DNA from: Actinernus sp. WN-2022
Taxonomy: Eukaryota; Cnidaria; Anthozoa; Actiniaria; Actinernidae
DNA: 64,000 nt
NCBI GenBank assembly: GCA_030867875.1
Contig: JAOWCC010000019.1
Location: 103,589,006 to 103,653,005, forward strand
Direction: 5' to 3'
Part shown: piece by piece, positions 50,701 to 59,700 of the stretch
Layout: every line of letters starts with the position of its first letter
How positions within the stretch are numbered: position 1 is the stretch's first letter
Notes under the pieces: generated by a model
The model's database searches: none
The model's input: only the letters and a program-made list of their open reading frames with translations
What the model was told of the DNA's origin: nothing
Translations under genes and position numbers: made by a program

Positions 50701-53700
50701 ACACTTATTATACAAAAGCATGCTGGTAGAGACAAGTTACCTATTTTTAAATTCTAAGTTATATTTGAAGCTAATCAAAGTGATTTTACAAAAAAAAATC
50801 TAAATTAGAAAATATATTAATTCACAAGCGCAAAGAAATTCAGCAAATGTCGGTGATGGCATCAAACATTAGCATATTGGAAATATAAACCTTTATATCT
50901 CGTATCACCCAAATCAATAAATATTCTGCCGTTGAACCATCCACTTCATGTACAATTGATATCAAAGATAACTGGCTAGGGCTTAAGTAATGGTTCGTGT
51001 AACAAGTACGGCACCGAACGGCATTAACTTCCCTTCCCATCCCCAGTCCCCCTCTTCTCTTCTCCCCAAGAATGTCTTTTTACAGGCTAGCGTTGAGATG
51101 GACCAAGGTGTTAATTTTGTGTTGTGAAAATTCTTGATCTCATTAGTTGAAACATGAAAATCGTTTCATAGCTATTGTGTTTAGCTGTTCCTTCAGGCCA
51201 TTTTGACGATATTGCGCGCGCAGCTAGAACAATGGCTATTGTTTTAAATAACAAAAGGCTGGTGAACCAGAACGAGTCTTAGCAGTTCGCGTCTATTGTT
51301 CTACTGATGCGTGCGCAACATCGTCAAAATGGCCTATTGGTTGGAAGAGAATTGGCTAAAACAAATTGGCATGAAACGAAGGATTCATATTTATCACTGT
51401 GTTTCCGTAGTCTTAAAACACAGAAAAATCCCATGTGAGGGAGACTCAGTGCCGCAGAACAATGGATTCCAGCGTCTTTAATGTGTGCTTTTGTTTGTGT
51501 AGGACCGTGGTGTTAACAACAACGATCGCCTGCCCTATTACCCATACAGAGATGATGGCCGAGTTATACTGAAAGCTATCCAGGGACTGGTAACAGACTA
51601 TGTTGACCTGTAAGCATTGGTTTATACGTAAGCGGATTTCGTATAAGTGGAACAAAAATACGCCATATCTGTAGCCTTACCGTAACCGTACTGTAAATTA
51701 CTTTACCGTAACTCTGTAATTTGATTGGACTAGAAAGACAAAAACAATGGGAAACCATTTCAACGTCATGGCATGTCGTAGACTAACCGTGTCTTGCCCA
51801 CTCATACGAAATCCGCTCTAAATCTACATGTTAGCAGATTTCGTATGAGTGGGAAAGAAATACGGCAAGACGTTAGCCGTATCATAACTGTACTGTAACT
51901 TTGCCGTATCGTAAATCTGTAATTTGATTAGGTCAGAAAGACAATAACAATGGAGAAGCCATTTCAATGTCATGGCAGGCCGAACGATTATAGAGCGGAT
52001 TTCGTATGAGTGCGAAAGAAATACGGCAAAACTGTATCTGTACCGCAACCGTAGTGCGACCGTGCCTTATCGTAACTCTGTAATTTGATTGGGCCAGATG
52101 AGGAAGCCATTTCAATGTCACGGCATGTCGGATTTCGTATGAGTGGGCAAGTTACGGTATGCCGTGACATTGAAATGTTTTCCCTATTTTTTTTGTCCTG
52201 CTGATCCAATCAAATTACAGAGTTACGGTCCGGTCCGGGTCCGGTCCGGTTACAGTACGGTCCAGTAAAGCTACGAACATTCCGCATTTTTGCCCCCCTC
52301 ATACGGAATCCACTCTATAACCGTGTCGCGAGTCGCTGCCGTAACACTCATCAGTACGAAATGTAGAGGCCTTTACGATTACCCACAATCCTATGCGCGT
52401 AAAAAAATATCGGTTATACAATGAAGGTAGTGGTTCTTACTCTTTACTGTACAAACAAGTACAAATGATGTTAACAAGGCAATGTTATTTGTTGCAAGGG
52501 AATGTGATCAAGTGTGCCATCTTTTTCCGTCAGGGAAAGTCTCAACCTCGTTCCCAGGGGTCTTTACGCACCTAATCAAAGATGGCGTCGAAAGTACCCC
52601 TGGTACAGGCTGGTGGGGTTCGGCAACTGATTGGCTAGACGTTTCGCGCGCGCTGATTGGGGAATTTCGAATAGCGCGTTTGATTTGAAAAATAAACATG
52701 ATAATAATACTTTATTCCAAAAATACCATCAAAGATACATAGGAAGTACTGGAAGTACACAAGTAGGCAAGCTAGGTACAATCATTAAACATAGTCATAA
52801 TGTCGTGGCAATATTTTGCTGTACACCTCATTACAGACTCATCCTTCATTGACAAGCAGTACGAAAATAATTCTCGCCGACTAAAACAACTAAATGAATC
52901 ATTGATAGCTAACAAATTGCCCCAAAAACGTTCTCTAAGATTTACAAATTTTATATTATTACAACTGGTGAAGTAATGCAATTCATCACCTAACTCATTA
53001 AGGTTACAAAGAGGGCAAACGCGTGCATCATGTCGTCTTTCGCATTGCGCGTTCAAAATTCGTTGAAAACAACAACAAAGTCATCAGAACTGACTTAGCG
53101 TTTTTGCCTATTTTTTAAAGTGCTTCTAACCCTTCTTGACATTTTTCTACTTATGAACCTGTGAAAGGTTTCGAGTACTTCTGCGAAGAAATTTTTGGTT
53201 TACAGATAATACTCTATTTTCTACGCTTGTTTGAACACAGGCAGCCCAAGCTCTGTATTTGCACTGTGTGACTATTATTTCACAAAATTCTCAGATATAG
53301 AAAATTAACTTACCTTAAGAGTTTGTTGTTGGCCTGTTGTTTCTCTGGGGTCTAGAAATGGCGGTTATGGGACATTTCTATCACTTTGGGTTTTTCTCTC
53401 TTCTCTGTCTAAAAGAAAGGAAAGGCTGCACACTCAAATTCAAACCACGAGGCACTTGAGGCCGATTTTTCGCACGAAAACCCATCCGATAGGCGTAATT
53501 TCCTCCGTCAGGTGAAAGGTAGATAGTTTTTCTTACCCAAGAAGTTAACAGACTTGAGAAATCATTATCCTAAATCTTCCAAATGAACTCATTTCTTTGA
53601 AAAAGCCCTCTCATTCTTCGTCAGAAACTACGTGTTTGCTGCTATTCGGTCATGACCGTGGCAAAATTCCTCTTTCCGGTAGAGGGACAGTCAATAAATT

Positions 53701-56700
53701 GCCAGATACGTTACTCTCTCCCCACGGGATCTAACGTGTCGTCTATTGTACTGAATAGCCAATCGCGTGGCTACAATTTCAAACGAGTTGACAACGTACG
53801 CTTGACGTCGGCTAGTTCCCAAAGATCACGGACTCAGAACTTATACATATATACCTTATTTTGAAACGTGTGTACAAGTGAATCGGCTCTATGGTAAAGT
53901 GGTTTAGAGCGCGCGCCTCGAATCCAACGGTTAGGAGTTCGATTCCACACAAGCCAGTAACATTAAAAAAAAAAAAACCTTTCTCAGTTTTATTTTATCT
54001 TTTCCTCTATTTTAAGCTATTAGAGCCGCCTTCCACACTAAAACTTTGTTTTGCATTGGCTCTCAAGCTCCAACACGGTCATGACCTCGATTTTTATTTA
54101 TATTATTATAGTGCAATGATATAAAATCCTGTGAAAGTATCGAACACTACAGTTTTAATAGATTAACGTACTTTGTATGCAATCATTTTAATCAAAAAAA
54201 TAGCTCAAAATAGAGGAAAAGATAAAATAAAACTGAGAAAGGAGAATTTTTTTTTTTTTAAATGTTACTGGCTGGCGTGGAATCGAACTCCTAACCGTTG
54301 GATTCGAGGCGCGCGTTCTACACGAGCAATTCGCGCGCCAATCTAATCAAAATTTCAAGCATGTAACGCGGGCTCATTTTGTGAAGTAATTTATGCGTGC
54401 GCTATTATTTCATTCTTTCGCGCGAATATTTGCGTGGTCAAAGCCGCGTATATCCGCCGGTCATGCCGGCCGGTTTGTAGTTATATATCGAGTTTTTCTT
54501 TACGAAATAAAGGTAAATGTGTGATCTGTCAAACATTAAGTAGCTGTAGGTTCATATATTTAACAACGTTTCCTGTCGAGCAGCTTTACTTGAAAAAGGA
54601 GCGCCTTGGCGATGTTTAGTTGTTTCGATCGCTCGGAAATAACTTAGACTTCAGTCATTTTGTCGATTATCTCGGTCAGTAAAACGCAAATTGTAGGGCT
54701 AAGGTAACCGAGTTTTGGTGCAAGGAGAAGTCTTATTCGGAACGGAGGTCGAGGAGATGGATCATCTTGGTAGAGATCTTGGTACCAGTGATGTCGGCTG
54801 CAGTTGAAGTGGTCGTCATTTATACCTCCAGAAAAATGGTGATTTTTAGTCTTCTTGATGTATTTGTAGATCTGGTACAGTGGTTGTTATAAAACATGCA
54901 CAGCATTATATATCTTGATTGTGTTTGGAAAGAAATGGTAAATATTATTTCCCTGACTCTTCATATTTTGTCTAAAGATACTCTTGGAGAAACATACCAC
55001 AAACTGTTACACAAAAGCAATGAAAGGTTTGGAGTAGTTGTGTTTTTGGAAAAGGTTCAAAAGGTTCCATGAAAATTAATTGTAACTAATTTTTTGAGAA
55101 TGACTGATATCAAAAAAAGTTATTTCAAAGACAGATGTAGCTATAAAATTTGACTGACTTTGAAAGAACTTCAGTTCAAATGACAAGGGTGCTTCCACTG
55201 ATATATCCCAAATAACAGCCATCAACATTTGAGTTTACTAATTTGTGGTGACAAAGGCATTTACATCAACAAAACTTCTCCTACAGTTTAATAATACAAA
55301 GAAACATCAGTCTCTTAATAGAGCTATATAAACTACTGGAAACTTTTGAAGGACTTCTTGTCCTATAATTAAACGTCCATGCCCCACTCCCTTGCCAGCA
55401 ACTTAATTTCAGCAAAATTAGTACAAGAAAGCCCTCAAGTCCTGTAGAAATAAAACCAAAAACTACCTTAAATGCATCTCAGGCTAGATTCAAACAATAA
55501 AATTCAAAGACTTTTGTGCAAGTATTGCAAACAGATCTTGAGACCAACAACACAATCTGAATCAACTGAATATTTTTGTTGTCAGCAAATGCTGTTTTAG
55601 TGGAGACTATAGCCCGGCTACTTGGTCTCGCTTGACCATTTTAATCTCTTCAAGCTATCAGATGTGCCTTAAGTTATACCTCATGCTCCTCTAATTATTC
55701 AAAAATATCAAAATAAGAATGTACCTGAACAAAAGCTTGCAACTCTAATGGCAAGAGACTTTGATTATAAGCCACTAGGATTGTTAAAGTGTTTTTTAAT
55801 CCTGTTCACTGGGTCACAGCTCTAATTGCCTAGGTCTAAATAATTGAATGCAGTTGGTGTAAATATGCCACCATTCAAGAAAAAGAAGCTCAGAAGTCAC
55901 TATAAACTGCTCAGTAGCAGTAGCTTCACAGCAATCCCAGTGCCAAAAGTCATCTTTAAGTGGATATCCCTGGCACAAGTGTAAACAAGCCAATGCTTCC
56001 TTCAAAACAATTTTTATTGCTTAAAGAATAGCAAAATTTAAAAATACATACAAAGACTGTACTAAATGTTAAAGTGATTTTCATAAACCTGTGAATCAAT
56101 TATTGCTTGTTAACATCTAATAGTCAAATATACACAAAAGAAAACAATAGAATTAGCATTTAACAGCACTAAATATTCTAGTATCTGTTTCACAGGTTTA
56201 TGGAAATCACTCTATAATACTCAGATATTGTTAAGAATACTCAATACTCGGATAAAACAATCTTTATAAAACCGATATAGCTGAATTTTGATTTGAATCT
56301 TTTCATTTTAATGTATTTTCATATCAACATACATCATGTACATGTAGCTTATTTTCATCAACAATTTGTTTTATTGCCCAAGAGCATGCAGGTGTACCAA
56401 TTGTGTTCATACAGCGAAATCTACCCTGCGAGCAGAGGTTTCTCATCTCTTTGCCTTTCCTGTCCGCCGAAAGAAAGGGAAAGGACAGGAAAGGCAAAGA
56501 GATGAGAAACCTCTGCTCGCAGGGTAAGCGAAATCAAATCATAAATTTGGCTGGCGGTAATTTTTTTTGTAAACTGACACGCCAAATAGTAAGAATTTGT
56601 TGTTTAGCTTTCAACAAAATTAATGAATGAGACAGACAAAATAAATAATCAAACTAAAAACACTAAATATCACAATCAGCGCAGCTACCAAAATTAAGTA

Positions 56701-59700
56701 ATATTTACAATGTCTGTGGCATAAATCGCGCGTGTAAAACTCATAAACACAAGCAAATGATAATTTGCATATTACAGAATTTAAAAGAAACTAACATGAT
56801 CTGAAGAGGGCCTCATACCTGTTCAGAAATGATGAAATATTATGGTGTTAGCCATCAGCAACGATAATCCGACTACAACAATGCAAGTAAAATATATTTT
56901 TAAATATGTTAAAATGGTTCTCCTTACAGTTTTCCTTCCACAAAGCCACAATATAGTGACATTTATAGAACAATGCTAAAGTTGTTGATAACAAAATTCA
57001 GTCGAATTAAATTCCAGTGTGAAGCAGTCTCTAAAGAACGTTACCAAAACAGAATAGCTTTCAGTTTTGTCTCACAACCCTTCCTCAAGCTATATATCCA
57101 TCGTATTGCCTACGAAATCGAAACACTTTCTAGCCAGCACTTCGTACTTGGATACTCCGTTGTATTGAAAACGCCTGAAAATGAAGTACCTTTCATCACA
57201 GAAGTTTTAATCCAGAAAAAGGTTATCTTCTCCATCAGATCAGAAAAGAGTCCCAACTTCATCTGATTCCTCTGAAGAATGGTGAGAGAATACGAAATTC
57301 TGAGAGTGGTTCTTCTTGTAGTTCAGTTGTTATTCAAAAGTCAAAATCTCCCGTGTTTATAGTTCATGTTAATTTTGACTTTAACCTTCGTGACAACTTT
57401 TCGTTGCAAATAACCAACTCAGTTAATGCTATGAAGATCCAATAAATGTGGCTAAAGTAGGTTGAAAGTGTGATACAAACTTCGCCAGTGAAAGTTAACT
57501 TTCTCCTCCTTTTGATCGCGCACATGCGACGAACACAATCCAGACGTTGCCGCGAACGTTCCGCGAACAATTATATCCGCTGGGGGTGGTGATAGAATCG
57601 AATATCTAATGCGCATGCCTAACACTAGACATAACTTCCAAAGGCCAGATTTATGGCGGGCTCACATTGAAGTTTAGTTTGTGAAGGAACCATGCTAGCG
57701 AATTGCTCGTGTCTAAACTACTTTACCATAGAGCCGATTCACTTGTAGACAAGTTTCAAAATAAGGTATGTAATGTATAAGTTCTGAGTCCGTGATCTTT
57801 GGGAACTAGCCGACGTCAAGCGTTGTCAACTTGTTTGAAACTGTAGCCACGCGATTGGCTACTCAGTACAATAGGCGGCACGTTAGACCCCGTGGGGAGA
57901 GAGTAACGTATCTGGCAATTTATTGACTGTCCCTCTACCGGAAAGAGGAATTTTGCCACGGTCATGACCGAATAGCAGCAAACACGTAGTTTCTGACGAA
58001 GAATGAGAGGGCTTTTTCAAAGAAATGAGTTCATTTGGAAGATTTAGGATAATGATTTCTCAAGTCTGTAAACTTCTTGGGTAAGAAAAACTATCTACCT
58101 TTCACCTGACGGAGGAAATTACGCCTATCGGATGGGTTTTCGTGCGAAAAATCGGCCTCAAGTGCCTCGTGGTTTGAATTTGAGTGTGCAGCCTTTCCTT
58201 TCTTTTAGACAGAGAAGAGAGAAAAACCCAAAGTGAGAGAAATGCCCCATAACCGCCATTTCTAGACCCCAGAGAAACAACAGGACAACAACAAACTCTT
58301 AAGGTAAGTTTATTTTCTTTATCTGAGAATTTTGTGAAATAATAGTCACACAGTGCAAATACAGAGCTTGGGCTGCCTGTGGTTTGAAATGCTGAAAAAC
58401 TGACCTTTCCTGACCCATGACCGCGTAAGTAAAAAGCCTGGATCGATCCCTGGGGAGACGTCATCTCATTAATGCATTATTCTCCATGGCGCCTTTCTAT
58501 CACAACAACATCGATTTATAGAAAATATACATAGTTTGTGAGTTGTTAGTAAAGAAAAAAGTCATTTTAGACTAAATCCTGTGTATTTATTCAAATTATT
58601 GCAAAGTCGAATAAATTATATGACGTCACCCCGGGAATCGACCCAGTCTTTTACTTACGCGGCCATGGGTCAGGAAAGGTCAGTTTTTCAGCATTTCGAA
58701 CAAACGTAGAACATAGAGTATTATCTGTAAACCAAAAATTTTCTTCGCAGAAGTACTCAAAACCTTTCACAGGTTGATAAGTAGAAAAATGCCAAGAAGT
58801 TAGGGTTATTAAGCACTTTAATACTCACTTCGCAACTGCATGGGTACAAGTAGAACAATGTACGATTGGAATTCATTGGGATCACACTTCAACCGCTAAC
58901 CGTTCTTCAGCGATGATGAATCCAAGATGGCGGATGCTCCTCAAAATATGCCCATATATTTGGCATATTTTTGGGTCACATGACCAGCCTGTACCAGGGG
59001 TACTTTCGACGCCATCTTTGATTAGGCGCGTAAAGACCTCTGGGAACGTCTCTATTTGCAGTCTGATAAACCGCTGACCGTTTTACACTTACTTGACAGC
59101 TATTACAGCGACGACTATGACGTCATCATTGACGTTGAGCTGCAGGTTTACGTCAACGAAATCTCGGCCGATGGGACTGGAACCTACGGTGGAATTGGAA
59201 AAGTAAGTATGGGAACAGCATCTTGATAGATTTGTAATTATTCTCTTCGAAGATTAAAAAAGCGACCTGTACGGTGTCGACGGGACGTGGAAAAGTGTTT
59301 ACTATTACTATTATTCGACAAAATTATCACTAGCTTCTAGCCAAGGTTTCGATCCTGGCTGCCTGGTTTCTGAGAACTACCCACCCACCCCTCCCTTGGA
59401 TATGCATCGTTTTATTAATAATTAACCATTAAAGGTTAGGGTGAAGTGTGGGGGAGGTTTCCCAGAAACCATGATTGTCAGTAAGGTTTCGGGTGCGACG
59501 GCCAGTCAGCCAATATTGCATTCTATCACTATGGTGCTCCACTCGCGTGGGAGCTCGCTCCGAGTAATACAGTACCGCTCGAAACCTGTATTCTGATTGC
59601 ACTATAGGCCATTTTGACGATGTTGCGCATGCATTGAAAACGAAAGCATGTGGCCCGCCAAAAACCAGAATGTGGCCCGCCAAAACTCAATGTTGCATGA

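Larger units (their letters stand above)
53236..58381. mobile_element. Fold-back element A2, 5146 bp, arms about 670 bp, 7-bp duplication
   Basis: It begins CACAGGCAGCCCAAGCTC and ends GAGCTTGGGCTGCCTGTG, with GTTTGAA on both sides (53229-53235, 58382-58388). The arms 53236-53910 and 57714-58381 are inverted copies. The interior (53911-57713) contains a tRNA-like inverted pair, the hairpin at 56422 and AT-rich sequence. The 97-codon frame at 56973-57266 is not recognised. It has the same termini as element A1 at 5059-6224. Confidence 0.85.
52547..59049. mobile_element. Outer fold-back element D in intron 8, containing other insertions
   Basis: The outer arms are CAGGGGTCTTTACGCACCTA...GTACCCCTGGTACAGGCTGG and its mirror at 58985-59045. 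Next inward, 53130-53235 (AAAGGTTTCGAGTACTTCTG, TTTACAGATAATACTCTATT) is mirrored by 58690-58795. The left arm then continues only beyond the 5.1 kb insertion, at 58382 (AATGCTGAAAAACTGACCTT), mirrored by 58651-58699. A LINE remnant sits in the left arm. Confidence 0.7.

Noticed and set aside
53886..53960. A functional tRNA gene (Arg-like anticodon loop CCTCGAA)
   Set aside because: The acceptor stem does not pair and the structure belongs to a mirrored SINE-like repeat.
58387..58699. A separate MITE of about 310 bp with 50-bp ends, inserted in the right arm of the big fold-back
   Set aside because: The GTTTGAA duplication shows that 53236-58381 is the insertion. This stretch is the inner part of the older element D.
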